Of a stretch of DNA of 64,000 bases, positions 22,261-33,176 are shown piece by piece; position 1 is the first letter of the stretch, and each line of letters starts with the position of its first letter. The translations under genes were made by a program, and so were the position numbers. Below the pieces are notes generated by a model, which saw only the letters and a program-made list of their open reading frames with translations, was not told where the DNA came from and ran no database searches. Source of the stretch: Pelobates cultripes. Lineage: Eukaryota; Chordata; Amphibia; Anura; Pelobatidae. The stretch covers positions 99,535,181-99,599,180 of the forward strand of contig OW240917.1 of the NCBI GenBank assembly GCA_933207985.1. Reading direction: 5' to 3'.

Positions 22261-22574
22261 GTACGCCACTGGGTCTGTGCATATAAGCCTGTGGTTCAGA
22301 CAGTAAAGTGGTCATTGTTTTAACCCACACTAAGTGTCGTCTAGTGTTTGGGGAGAAGGCTGGGATTATAGCACCTATGGAAAAAAGCTCATTAGAGCTA
22401 TCATACTATCTTTTTCCAGGAAAGAGAAGCTCCAGAAGGATCCCAGTCAAGCCATGGCAACTGGGGCAGAATCGCTTGAAAGGTTTCCAGCTAGGAGGCG
22501 ATCCTGGCAGAGGTACCCAGCCGGGGTACAGGGAGCTCTGCTACAGCATCATTTTGAATTAGAAGTAACTTAAT

Positions 22575-24650
22575 TTAATGTTTTTTTTTTTTTTTTATGG
22601 AAGACACAAATTTAATGTTCCTTCGTCATTCATAAAAGCAATCGCAACATTGTATAGTAATCCCATAGCTCATGTAAATGCTTCTGGTTTCAAGTCCGAG
22701 ACTTTTTCTCTGTCTAATGGAACCAGACAATGGTGCTCTTTATCCCCACTCTTATTTTTTCATAGCTATTGAACCCTTGGCCGAGCTCATCGGACTAATT
22801 CCAGATATAGAAGATATATGGTTTGGTGAAACAATTTACAAGATCAGATTGTTTGCAGATGATATTATCTTAGCAATTAAAAACTGAAACAATCCTTGAG
22901 ACATTTGAAAGATATATTGCATCAGTTTGGAGAGGGATCATATTACAAGCTTAATGAAACTAAGACACAGGCTCTTCCCTTTCATATTAGTCACTTAGAT
23001 TAGTCACTTAGCTTTAAAGAGTTCATACCCATACGATTGGAGAAGCGATTTAATAGACTATTTGGGCATTCGTTTATGCAAAAACTTAACAAAAATGCAT
23101 ACTTATAATTTGAATAGGACGTGGCCCGACTTACAGAAGAAGATGGAAAGATGGTTGGAGCTCTCATGGTTGGGTAGGATTGCGTCTGTTAAGATGACAA
23201 TCCTCCCAAAAATGTAGTACTACTTCAGGACCATACCCCTGTCTGTCCCGTTATCGTTATTTTCAAAAATTAATTAAGTGATTTTAAAGTGCATTTGGAA
23301 TAAGAAACCAAGTAGGATCAAACTGACTACTTTGCAACATAATAAATCCAATGGAGGTATTGGTGTACCTGATATTCGTAAATACTATTTCACTACCAAT
23401 ACCGTGGTTGCAGTTAGTTTTAATAACAATTTTAATGAACCTAGATGGCTAGAAATGGAGGAGGTTAAGGCTTTTCCATTTAGACTTAAGGAGATTCTTT
23501 GGGTAGGCCTGGAAAAGAGACCTAGAACTACCAGTTTATTTTTTTCAACTAAAACAACACTCAAGGCTTGGGACCTTGTTTTTAGAAACAATAATCATAC
23601 CAGAGGCTTATATAGAGCTATGCCACTCACAATGTTGAAGTAATATGTGCTGTCCTTAGATAAAGATTTTTGGCATTCTTATTCCATAAATCATCTGGAT
23701 AACTTTTTTCATGGCAAAGCCATAATGTCTTTAATAAATTAAAATTCAAGTACGGTTTACAGGACAAATCTAAATTTAACTGTTCAGTGATTATAAGTAA
23801 GTTGAAAGAATTATTCAATATTCCAGAAACAGATAAAAACTATAAGACACTTGAACTTTCAACCTTGGAAAAGGTTTTCCTTCATGAACCAAGAAGAAAA
23901 GGTATCATTTCTATCATGCTACTCAGTTTATAATGTTGAACCTTCAGATAAGTGACATATGTTGTCATGGGAGACGGAGTTGGGTACACAATACAGTTTG
24001 AAAGAATGTGGGTTTTTTTTACTGCACTTAAGGGAATTTCATACTGTACCGACCATTTCGAAAACCATTATAAGATTTTATATCGTTGGTATCTGGCTCT
24101 GTCTTAGACTGCACAACATGAACAATGCATAGTCGGACTGGTGTTGGAGGGATTGTGGAGGTACAGTGAACATGGCATGGTTTTGTCCAAAATTAACCAG
24201 TTATTGGAAAATGATTCACAATTTGATTGCTAAAGTGGATAAGAATATAAGTACCCTGACATCAGAGCTAGCACTATTTAAGAGTCTGTTTTGCGAAAAT
24301 TGACAAAATAATAATAGGCCACATTCTAATTGCAGCTACTACACATAAAGAAGTTTTAACAACAAAAAAAAACACATTTATTTGTAAATCTTCAACATAT
24401 TTGAGCTAAATGGAAAGAAGATATTAAAAAAAAAGTTACTGTTTATAGAATATATATCTTGTTAAGTTCAAAGATGTATAACTAATGTTTTGTACACTAT
24501 TTCATATGTTTACTAATAAGGATGGACCACCCCCTTTCCTATTTCCAAGTTTCCCTGCCCTTTCCTTCCCCAAATAGTATGTTTGACTATTCGTTAGTAT
24601 TTGCTGTGTAAAAAAATTATAACTTTAATAAAAATAATTTGAAAAGAAAA
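22575..24650 (+). pseudogene. 5'-truncated L1/Tx1-like LINE, ORF2 remnant
   Basis: Begins within the RT palm after a poly-T run. Visible blocks: FSLSNGTRQWCSLSPLLF (motif B region), IEPLAELI, then KIRLFADDIILAI with the catalytic FADD at about 22852-22863. Stops and shifts follow; the C-terminal part is clearest at 23278-23640 (CIWNKKPSRIKL, GGIGVPDIRKYY). The endonuclease and N-terminal RT are absent. A 3' tail with AATAAAAATAATTTG lies near 24630. Same superfamily as 48812-53028 but a different copy and strand. Confidence 0.8.
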
Positions 24651-24699
24651 TCTAAATTAAACAGAATTTGCAGTAAAGGAAGTGTAAACATTAGATGAC

Positions 24700-24881
24700 T
24701 TTTTACAGGAAGTGTTTAGGAAGGCTGTGTAAGTCATATGCAGGGAGGTGTGAGTAGGGCTGCATAAATAAAGTGATTTAACTCCTAAATGGCAGAGAAT
24801 TGAGCAGGGAGACTAAAGAGGCATGATCTATGCAACAAAACTCTTCAATTAAGCAAATGTTTTAGTAACTATAGTGTCCCT
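24700..24881 (-). repeat. MITE arm ending in TTAA
   Basis: GATTTAACTCCTAAATGG ... ACTATAGTGTCCC before TTAA (24882-24885). Inverted relative to 18406-18520. Confidence 0.55.
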
Positions 24882-24899
24882 TTAACCCCTTAAAACCGG

Positions 24900-25200
24900 A
24901 GTGCGTACTATTACGCCCTATTCTAAGCGGCTCTAAATGCCACAGGGTGTAATAGTACGCCCTCCGTTTTTTTGTTACTTACCCGGTCTCCGACGATCCC
25001 ACACCGGCGATCGCGGTTGGGGAGACTCACCTGGGATCCCAGGGAGTCCCCCACGGCGGATCCTGCCTCCTCAGGCCCCCCCCGGCCATGTGAGAGTGAG
25101 GTCCTTGCGAGGACCTCACAATCACATGGCCGGATTAGCTGGCTGCTGCATTGCCAGCAGGGGGACTGCCTGTAATGACAATTAGTCCCCCTGCTGGCTG
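24900..25200. repeat. GC-rich terminal part of the TTAA-bounded element
   Basis: Contains inverted segments (GGGCGTAATAG types at 24913-24922 and 24946-24961, CCGGCCATGTGA at 25083 against TCACATGGCCGG at 25122, CCAGCAGGGGGACT at 25154 against AGTCCCCCTGCTGG at 25183). A foldback structure and not a gene. Confidence 0.55.
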
Positions 25201-25229
25201 GAAATAAAATAAATTAAAGTTAATCAGTG

Positions 25230-25259
25230 TAAAAAAAAAAAAAATTATATACTTAGATC

Positions 25260-25292
<33 letters not shown>

Positions 25293-25702
25293 GATCTAAG
25301 TATATATATATATACACATATACATACACACACATACACTGTCTAGGTGTATTTTACTATTAATATATATATATAATTATATATATATATATATTAATAT
25401 CAAATTACACGTAGACTGATACTGATTAAATATATATATATATAATTATTGTTTTATATATATAATATAAAAACAAAATATGTAAATACGTTAAAAAATA
25501 AAATTAGAAAATTAAAAATAAATAATTAAAAAATATATAGATGTGTGTTATTTCGTTCTATCTGTATTGTGATATTAATATATATATATATTTATATAAA
25601 AATAAACGTAGAACAAAATAATATATATATCTATGTACATAAATATATACGTATATATCACTATATATATATATACCTATATATAAATAAAAATATTTTA
25701 AA

Positions 25703-25737
<35 letters not shown>
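25230..25737. repeat. AT-rich microsatellite tract
   Basis: (TA)n blocks at 25256-25314, 25365-25397, 25578-25592, 25619-25680 and 25708-25737. Frames of Tyr/Ile repeats here are artefacts. The Tc1-like element inserted at a TA at the right end, and the (TA)n continues at 27301. Confidence 0.9.
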
Positions 25738-25740
<3 letters not shown>

Positions 25741-27300
25741 GGAGTGCAGAATTATTAGGCAAATGAGTATTTTGACCTGATCATCCTCTTTATGCATGTT
25801 GTCTTACTCCAAGCTGTATAGGCTCGAAAGCCTACTACCAATTAAGCATATTAGGTGATGTGCATCTCTGTAATGAGAAGGGGTGTGGTCTAATGACATC
25901 AACACCCTATATCAGGTGTGCATAATTATTAGGCAACTTCCTTTCCTTTGGCAAAATGGGTCAAAAGAAGGACTTGACAGGCTCAGAAAAGTCAAAAATA
26001 GTGAGATATCTTGCAGAGGGATGCAGCACTCTTAAAATTGCAAAGCTTCTGAAGCGTGATCATCGAACAATCAAGCGTTTCATTCAAAATAGTCAACAGG
26101 GTCGCAAGAAGCGTGTGGAAAAACCAAGGCGCAAAATAACTGCCCATGAACTGAGAAAAGTCAAGCGTGCAGCTGCCACGATGCCACTTGCCACCAGTTT
26201 GGCCATATTTCAGAGCTGCAACATCACTGGAGTGCCCAAAATCACAAGGTGTGCAATACTCAGAGACATGGCCAAGGTAAGAAAGGCTGAAAGACGACCA
26301 CCACTGAACAAGACACACAAGCTGAAACGTCAAGACTGGGCCAAGAAATATCTCAAGACTGATTTTTCTAAGGATTTATGGACTGATGAAATGAGAGTGA
26401 GTCTTGATGGGCCAGATGGATGGGCCCGTGGCTGGATTGGTAAAGGGCAGAGAGCTCCAGTCCGACTCAGACGCCAGCAAGGTGGAGGTGGAGTACTGGT
26501 TTGGGCTGGTATCATCAAAGATGAGCTTGTGGGGCCTTTTCGGGTTGAGGATGGAGTCAAGCTCAACTCCCAGTCCTACTGCCAGTTCCTGGAAGACACC
26601 TTCTTCAAGCAGTGGTAGAGGAAGAAGTCTGCATCCTTCAAGAAAAACATGATTTTCATGCAGGACAATGCTCCATCACACGCGTCCAAGTACTCCACAG
26701 CGTGGCTGGCAAGAAAGGGTATAAAAGAAGAAAATCTAATGACATGGCCTCCTTGTTCACCTGATCTGAACCCCATTGAGAACCTGTGGTCCATCATCAA
26801 ATGTGAGATTTACAAGGAGGGAAAACAGTACACCTCTCTGAACAGTGTCTGGGAGGCTGTGGTTGCTGCTGCACGCAATGTTGATGGTGAACAGATCAAA
26901 ACACTGACAGAATCCATGGATGGCAGGCTTTTGAGTGTCCTTGCAAAGAAAGGTGGCTATATTGGTCACTGATTTGTTTTTGTTTTGTTTTTGAATGTCA
27001 GAAATGTATATTTGTGAATGTTGAGATGTTATATTGGTTTCACTGGTAATAATAAATAATTGAAATGGGTATATATTTGTTTTTTGTTAAGTTGCCTAAT
27101 AATTATGCACAGTAATAGTCACCTGCACACACAGATATCCCCCTAACATAGCTAAAACTAAAAACAAACTAAAAACTACTTCCAAAAATATTCAGCTTTG
27201 ATATTAATGAGTTTTTTGGGTTCATTGAGAACATGGTTGTTGTTCAATAATAAAATTAATCCTCAAAAATACAACTTGCCTAATAATTCTGCACTCCCTG
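25738..27300 (+). mobile_element. Tc1-like DNA transposon with DD37E spacing, nearly complete
   Basis: 1563 bp, TA target duplication on both sides, perfect 25-bp terminal inverted repeats starting CAGGGAGTGC. The sequence ATTATTAGGCAA of the outer repeat recurs inside each end (25924-25935 and, inverted, 27094-27105), giving two potential transposase sites per end (IR/DR layout) about 173-182 bases apart. One transposase gene lies between. Compared with every other element here it is very little decayed. Confidence 0.95.
25956..26972 (+). pseudogene. Tc1-like transposase, one internal stop
   Basis: A single plus-strand frame of 338 codons interrupted only by TAG at 26616-26618. It is expected to bind the inverted repeats and cut and paste at TA. 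N-terminal helix-turn-helix region (KIVRYLAEGCSTLKIAKLLK), basic linker (GRKKR, KPRRK), then the catalytic domain: first Asp in LWTDEMRVSL, second Asp in MQDNAPSHAS, Glu in DLNPIENLW, with 37 residues between the last two (counted). Usual length of such transposases is about 340, so both ends are complete. Start MGQKKDLTG fits. The DD37E spacing differs from DD34E of classical Tc1; a DD37E vertebrate group (TRT) has been described and is the likely home. Confidence 0.9.
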
Positions 27301-27302
27301 TA

Positions 27303-28479
27303 TATATATATATACACATATATATACACATATGTATATATATATATATACATATATTAATTCTACATATATATTTATGTAATATTTTTACATAATTAGG
27401 TATTTTAATTAATTACAATTACCGGGACCTACCTGACAACCCATGCCGAAAGTATAGGGAATTTAATTTGCTAGCACTTTTTTACTGTTTTACTCGGGAG
27501 ACTTCGCTGAACACAAATGTTAGTGTTTCAAAACAGTAAAATGTATTACAATGATGATATCGCCAGTAAAAGTGAAGTTTTTAGCATTTTTCACACACAA
27601 TCAGCACTTACACGGACGATATTATTGCTGTGATACTTTTTACTGTTTTGAAACACAAATATTTATGTTCAGCGAAGTTTCCTGAGTACAACAGTACCCC
27701 TCATGTACAGGTTTTATGGTGTTTTCAAAAGTTACAGCGTCAAATAAAAGGCTTGTGTTTCATTTTTTTCACATTAAAATTCGCCAGATTGGTTACGTTG
27801 CCTTTGAGACCCTATGGTAGCCCAAGAATGAAAATTACCCCTATGATGGCATACCATTTGCAATAGTAGACAACCCAAGGTATTGCAAATGGGATATGTC
27901 CAGTCTTTTTTAGTAGCCACTTAGTCCCAAATACTGGCCAAAATTGGCGTTTTTTGAATTTTTCACACACAAACAAATACAACAACGCTAACTTTGGCCA
28001 GTGTTTGTGACCAAATGGCTACTAAAAAAGACTAGACATACCCCATTTGCAATACCTTGGGTTGTCTACTATTGCAAATGGTATGCCATTATGGGTGTAA
28101 ATTTCATTCCTGGGCTACTATACAGTATCAAAGGCAACGTAACCAATCTGGCGAATTTCAAATGTAACGTGCTATATTTGACCCTGTAACTTCCCAAAAC
28201 ACCATAAAACCTGTACATAGGGGGTACTGTTTTACATGTGAGACTTTGCTGAATACAAATATGTGTGTTTTAGTGCAGTAAAAGCAAACAGTATTATGAC
28301 ATTGACAGTTAAAATGTCATGTAGAACTAAAAAAAAACAACATTTCTTATTTTCTCCGATCTTTTTCATATTAAATTATGTTTCATAGCTAAATATTTGA
28401 TATTAAATGAAAGCCCTGTTTAACCTGAATAAAATGATATATAATAAGGGTGAGTGCATTTAATATGAAAGAGGTGAAT
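27303..28479. repeat. Long inverted repeat inside the TTAA-bounded element
   Basis: Arm 27646-27915 and arm about 27990-28285 are reverse complements with perhaps 10-15 percent differences by eye; shared anchors include ACCATTTGCAATAGTAGAC and CGCCAGATTGGTTACGTTGC. A smaller inverted pair (27508-27540 with 27640-27675) lies at the left. Such a structure would form a 0.3 kb hairpin in RNA. No coding frame. Confidence 0.85.
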
Positions 28480-28905
28480 TGTTACCGGAGGAATAACAGG
28501 AACAAACCGCAGAAGCCACACATAGAGATATGGACACAAGTCTTCAGGAAGTAACAGGTCTTTTATTTACACACCGATCGGGTCTCACACTGAACTTGTG
28601 TTCAAAAGGTATGATGCCAGAGCATAGTTTGCACAGGCTATTTATTAACAATAACTTCTCCCATTCATAGCTCCACTCACACATACCCTTAGACCAATCA
28701 ATGAACAGGATATTCAGGATCACCTAATATGGGCAGACCGTATGACTCCTTTTAAGGACAAAGGAATGTGACTACAGTTGATGCACATGCTCAGTATATT
28801 GATGACAGTATCTTAGCTACATGTAACTAACTAACAGATACAACAAACACCTGTACTTGTATATGCAACATGGAGATCATGTTGAAATGTTGAAATCCCA
28901 TCACA
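28480..28905 (-). repeat. ERV-B 3' LTR
   Basis: TGTTACCGGAGGAATAAC to CCCATCACA on the plus strand, matching 36040-36480. AATAAA on the minus strand at about 28561-28566. Confidence 0.93.
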
Positions 28906-28919
28906 TTCCCCCCCTTTGA
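28906..28919 (-). promoter_or_regulatory. ERV-B polypurine tract
   Basis: On the minus strand AAAGGGGGGGAA directly precedes the 3' LTR. Confidence 0.85.
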
Positions 28920-29159
28920 TGCTTCTGATACAAAGTTATTTCAGGTGCATCACTAATCATAACTTGCCAACACCTTTCAAGTAACCATGTGTCGGGACAG
29001 ACCTTATAAGCATTCTAACTTAACTCTATTACCTCTCAACACTCATCGACCTGATTATTAATAGTTTCTTTCTGGGTTAGGGGTTCATATTTCCAGATGG
29101 CCATTACATGAGCAGCTTTCTTCCTTTTAATAGTGCTCTCAATAACACTACGTATAGAC

Positions 29160-30303
29160 CTAACTACTAATGGAATCAGACAGGGCAGGAAGAGGCATAA
29201 GAAAATAATAAATACTTCCTACCAATGCCTTAATCCCACCAAGCTGCTCATACCAACTCCCAAACCAACTATTTGGATTATACCCGTTCCAAGTCTGAGT
29301 GGGTACGTGCGCCAGTTTAACCATATTGCTGGTAATGTCAATCACTGCCTGCCCCTCATCATCTATATGCAAACAACAATTACTAAGGTTAAACTTTCCA
29401 CACACACCTCCTTCTACTGCCAGCACATAATCAAGAGCCAGCCTATTTTGGTAAATGGCTGATCTCATGCGGGTATTTTGCTTCGCCAAAAGGTTAAGGG
29501 CCTTAGCTGTCTCATTGGTTATGATTTCAACCACCGCCTGTAATCTCACAATGCGGTTGAGCATATATATATGGGGTAACCATAAGTACCATCTTCAGCC
29601 CAGGTAGCAGGTCCATAATAATTAATAATACCTTGGGGAGACCACTCATCATCTTCCCAGTTACCTACGTTCAATGATGCTCGCTTCTTTTTATGATTTA
29701 CATCATAAACCTTAACTCCCAAGGTCTCTCCCGTTTCAGTTGGTAACAAGAAGAAGGATGGTTTGAGCATACCTAGCACACATGCTCCCTCCCAATCTTG
29801 TGGCAACTCCGAGTATGCTTTCTTACCACAGATCCAATATAAATTAACTGGGGCTTTCCAATTGGATGTAACAGATAAGTCAAACCATACCTCTTTCAAA
29901 CTGGTGTAATTGGCAAAAGGATTAGTAGGTTCCGAGACATTTGAAGCTGACCACCAAGTAGTATCTTTTGTATCAGCATTATAGGCCTTCTGTCCCAGAC
30001 ATGTTAACTCGCCAACTAGTGTATTATACAGTGGCCCTTTTCTAGGCTAAACATACAGGAAATAGATGCATAATAGATGTTTTTAACTGCCATTCTGATT
30101 TACCTCTAGTACTTACTTGATGATCAGACTGAGCAGGCATCTGTTGTTCATCTGTCTCAGAACCAGGGTACCAAATCTCTTTTGTCTCTCATGGCCATTG
30201 GTCACCCATATTAGTACCTCCACATACAAAGCAGTTAGTTATATTAAGACTACCTGCAATACTCTCAGCCAAATCAATACATAGGTTCTTAACATTATGG
30301 GGA
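29160..30303 (-). pseudogene. env: ERV-B envelope remnant, N-terminus deleted
   Basis: The transmembrane subunit (29160-29564) is open: a heptad-rich helix, [15 protein letters not shown] and then [12 protein letters not shown], in which the spacing is CX7CC. The membrane anchor region ([18 protein letters not shown]) runs into a stop near 29160. Surface-subunit segments at 29546-29899 (shifted frame) and 29900-30303 contain LNITNCFVCGGTN and N-glycosylation sites, with at least one TGA. The signal peptide and first part of SU are missing because the frame comes directly out of RNase H. Confidence 0.8.
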
Positions 30304-31136
30304 ATTTTATCCTCAACACTCAATGGTCGTGCTTCTATCACCTTGTCTATGGTGGTTACCGTATACCCTGCATACCGAATACCTTCTTTTACAAAGCTAC
30401 TACCATCCGTATAGTACTGTATATCTGGGTTCTGGATGGGAAAATCATGGAGATCTGGTCTGCTAAAAAAAATACTTCATCCATTATTTCCAGACAGTCA
30501 TGTTGACTTTCAGCAGTCTGTGGCAGAAGGGTAGCTGGATTGAGATTGTTGACAGTCTCAAGATGTACTCTTGGATTCTCGCATAGCATAGCCTGATACT
30601 TGGTCATTCTGCTATTGCTGAACCAATGATTACCTTTGTAATCCAGTAGGGTTTGTACTGCATGAGGTACTCGCACATTCTGACCCAATGTAAGTTTGTC
30701 AGCTTCTGCTACCAACAAAGCTGCAGCAGCCACTGCTTGTAGACAAGGTGGAAGACCACTGGCCACTGCATCCAACTGTTTGGACAAGTAGGCTACAGGT
30801 CTTTGCCATGATCCTAAGTACTAAGTTAACACTCCCAAGGCCATTCTTCTTTGCTCATGCACATATAGGTAGAGAGGACGCGAGTGATCTGGTAGGCCTA
30901 ATGCTGGGGTACTCATAAGTGCTTTCTTGATATCTTCAAATGCCTTCTGTTGTTCTGTGGTCCATAGAAATTTCATGTTCCGTGCCTTTTACAGCTTCAT
31001 ACAAGGGTTTCGCCAATATCGCATAATTAGGAATCCATATCCTACAGAATACTGCTGCTCCCAAGAATTCTTGCACTTGTCTTCTATTCATGGGTACAGG
31101 TATTCGACACACTGCTTCTTTTCTTTCAGGTCCCAT
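30304..31136 (-). pseudogene. pol: ERV-B RT thumb, connection and truncated RNase H
   Basis: Segments 30936-31136 (RRQVQEFLGAAVFCRIWIP) and 30389-30787 (SGLPPCLQAVAAAALLV, then a connection domain) in different frames. RNase H begins with YYTDGSSFVKEG near 30380-30418 and stops being recognisable after about 35 codons, where env-like codons continue in the same frame. The rest of RNase H and the whole integrase are absent. Confidence 0.8.
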
Positions 31137-32302
31137 TGTTCTTTGACCTTAGAGATATGGTATCCTAAATAAATAACAGTTGGCTGACACAATTGCACCT
31201 TCTTCCTTGATACCTTGTAAGCTGCCCTCCAAAGAATATGGAGGAGATCATGGGTTGCTTGTTGGCACATCTCTTTAGTAACTGCAGCTATCAAGAGATC
31301 ATCCACGTACTGAAGCAATACACATTCCCCTGGGATGGATTTGAAGTCTAGTAAATCTTGACTCAGTGCAGATCCAAATAGTGTATGTGAATTCATGAAT
31401 CCTTGAGGCAACCTGGTCCAATTCATCTGACGCTTTGATCCCGTAACAGCATTTTCCCATTGGAAAGCAAAGATGCACTGACTTTCAACAGCAAGTTGAA
31501 GGCAGAAGAAAGCATCTTTAAGATCTAGGACTGTAAAGTGAGTTGCCCCACCAGGAATTAGGGCAAGCAGATTATAGGGGTTGGTTACCACTGGGTGTAT
31601 ATTAACTACTGCATCATTAACTGCTCTTAAATCTTGTACAGGACGATACTCATCTGATCCTGGTTTCTGAACAGGTAATAATGAAGTTTTCCAAGGGGAG
31701 GTACAGAATTTTAGGATACCATACTTTACGAACTTATCCAAGTACGTCTGTATGTTCTTCTTGGCCTTCTGAGGTATGTGATACTGGCATAGGCTCACTG
31801 GGTAGGCCCCAAGCTTTAGTTCAATATGTATCGGTGGGATATTACGAGCAAGTCCTGGAGTATTATTCTCTGCCCATACTCCTGGAATGTCAAATAAAGA
31901 TCCATCACTCTTAGGGTTTCCATTTGTTATTACAGAGCAGAAGCTCCATTCTTCTTCTTTTGGTACCAATACTGCTATCATGCCTGGTGATTCATTAAAC
32001 TTCAGAGACGTTGATCCATTAGGTAGAAAAGTTATCTGAGCTTGAAGCTTTGATAATAGATCTCGTCCTAGAAGTTGAATTGGACACTCTGGCATATATA
32101 GGAACTGGTGCTTCCCAAAATGGCCTCCTAAAATGCAAGTGCAACTCCTGAGAACCGGTCTAGGAGCGCTTCTCCCAGTAGCTCCTATTACAGTTACAGT
32201 CTTTCCAGAAGGAGGAGCTACCAACTTAGTCACCACAGAATGTTCAGCACCTGTATCAATCATGAAAGGACTTCTCTTTACCCCTATTGTTACATCGACC
32301 AT
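31088..32302 (-). pseudogene. pol: ERV-B protease and reverse transcriptase
   Basis: A 404-codon frame open through both domains. The protease has FMIDTGAEHS at the start (about 32240-32270) and LLGRDLL. The RT follows with RPVQDLRAVND, FTVLDLKDAFFCL (motif A), LPQGFMNSHTLFG (motif B) and YVDD at 31298-31309. It is the best-preserved viral frame in the window. It is in the same frame as the upstream gag segment, whose TGA at 32342-32344 is the only stop between them; this matches the stop-suppression layout of gammaretrovirus-like viruses. Confidence 0.88.
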
Positions 32303-32341
32303 AGGCTCCGCTCGTCCAAGTGGGATGGAGCCCGGTCGGTA

Positions 32342-32884
32342 TCAATAGTCTTCCATGACAATGTCAGCCAGACCCACAAAATCTCTATCTTCCCTATCCG
32401 TAAGTCTCTGTGTAGGGGGATAATATCTTCCTTCCTGAACACCCCCTCCATTTCCATTAAATCCTCCAAAAATTCCTCTTCCTTGTCCTCTAAAGCTACC
32501 ACCGTAACCACCTCGCCCACGTCTCTCATCTTGTCTACCACCTACAATATATCCCCTCTGTGGGCAGTCACTCTTCCAATGTCCTTCCTCTCTACAATAT
32601 GCACATTGATCTCTGCCTAGTGGTACCCTGCTCATCCTAGCCTCAACTCCTCTATCCATCTCCCCTCCCTGTCTCGCTACACCTGTGATAGCTACCGCTA
32701 ACATGTCTGCTTTCTTCCTCATTTTACGTTCCTCCTCATACTTTGTCTCAGTTTCCCTATTCATATATACTTTATTTGCAACCTCCATTAACTGTGATAT
32801 GGACATCCCTGCAAATCCCTCTAACTTTTGTAATTTTCTCTTGATATTGTTCTGGGCCTGGCTGACAAATGCTGAGTTAATCAT
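32342..32884 (-). pseudogene. gag: ERV-B gag, C-terminal capsid and nucleocapsid only
   Basis: 180-codon frame beginning within late capsid (AFVSQAQNNIKRKLQKLEGF), followed by a charged helix (ETETKYEEERKMRKK), one CCHC knuckle CAYCREEGHWKSDC at about 32565-32607, and a Gly/Arg-rich tail. Matrix and most of capsid are not recognisable upstream; 32885-33176 is shifted and stop-rich. Gag is therefore partial. Confidence 0.8.
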
Positions 32885-33176
32885 TCAGGCAATATGTGGT
32901 AGACCAGGGGTAAGCCGGAGAGGCATTTGTAAATGTCGGGATAAAAGGGTACCAGTCATTTGTCGAGTTAGTATGGGACTTCAATAGGGTTGTTTAGTAA
33001 CAGGTTCCGATCTGGGAGTAGTAAGGTAGGTGAAAGGGGGTGAGTTAATTTTACTGGTCAGCATTAGGTGATTGAAAAATACAAATGTGTTTAAACCAAA
33101 AACCTGCCTGTAGGTGTCACGAGAGGGTAAGTAATTGTATCAAAATAGTCTTTATGGGTCTAACAATAAAACTTTG

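Larger units (their letters stand above)
20344..22271. mobile_element. Non-autonomous hAT-type DNA transposon
   Basis: 1928 bp with perfect 12-bp inverted ends CAGTGGCGTACA / TGTACGCCACTG and an exact 8-bp target duplication GGTCTGTG (20336-20343 and 22272-22279), both diagnostic of hAT elements. There is no transposase frame. The interior holds MITE copies, a minisatellite and very GC-rich sequence, so it has grown by later insertion and expansion. Confidence 0.9.
19481..22545 (+). mobile_element. LTR-like block interrupted by a hAT element
   Basis: Begins TGTAGCAGATTCCCCC and ends TCTGCTACA, so the outer 9 bases are inverted (TGTAGCAGA / TCTGCTACA) in TG...CA style. Without the hAT insertion it would be about 1.1 kb. 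ATATAAG near 22280 followed by R-U5-like sequence supports plus orientation. No target duplication was found (TCCCT before, GCATC after), and no primer site or PPT adjoins, so the LTR call is tentative. Confidence 0.4.

Noticed and set aside
22020..22330. Several overlapping 65-100 codon frames on both strands
   Set aside because: They arise from GC-rich low-complexity sequence at the end of the hAT element; no domain or splice signal.
22560..24670. Target duplication for the L1-like LINE at 22575-24650
   Set aside because: Only low-complexity A/T matches (TTTAAT-type) were seen.
25545..25797. 73-79 codon Tyr/Ile-rich frames on both strands
   Set aside because: Translations of (TA)n microsatellite.
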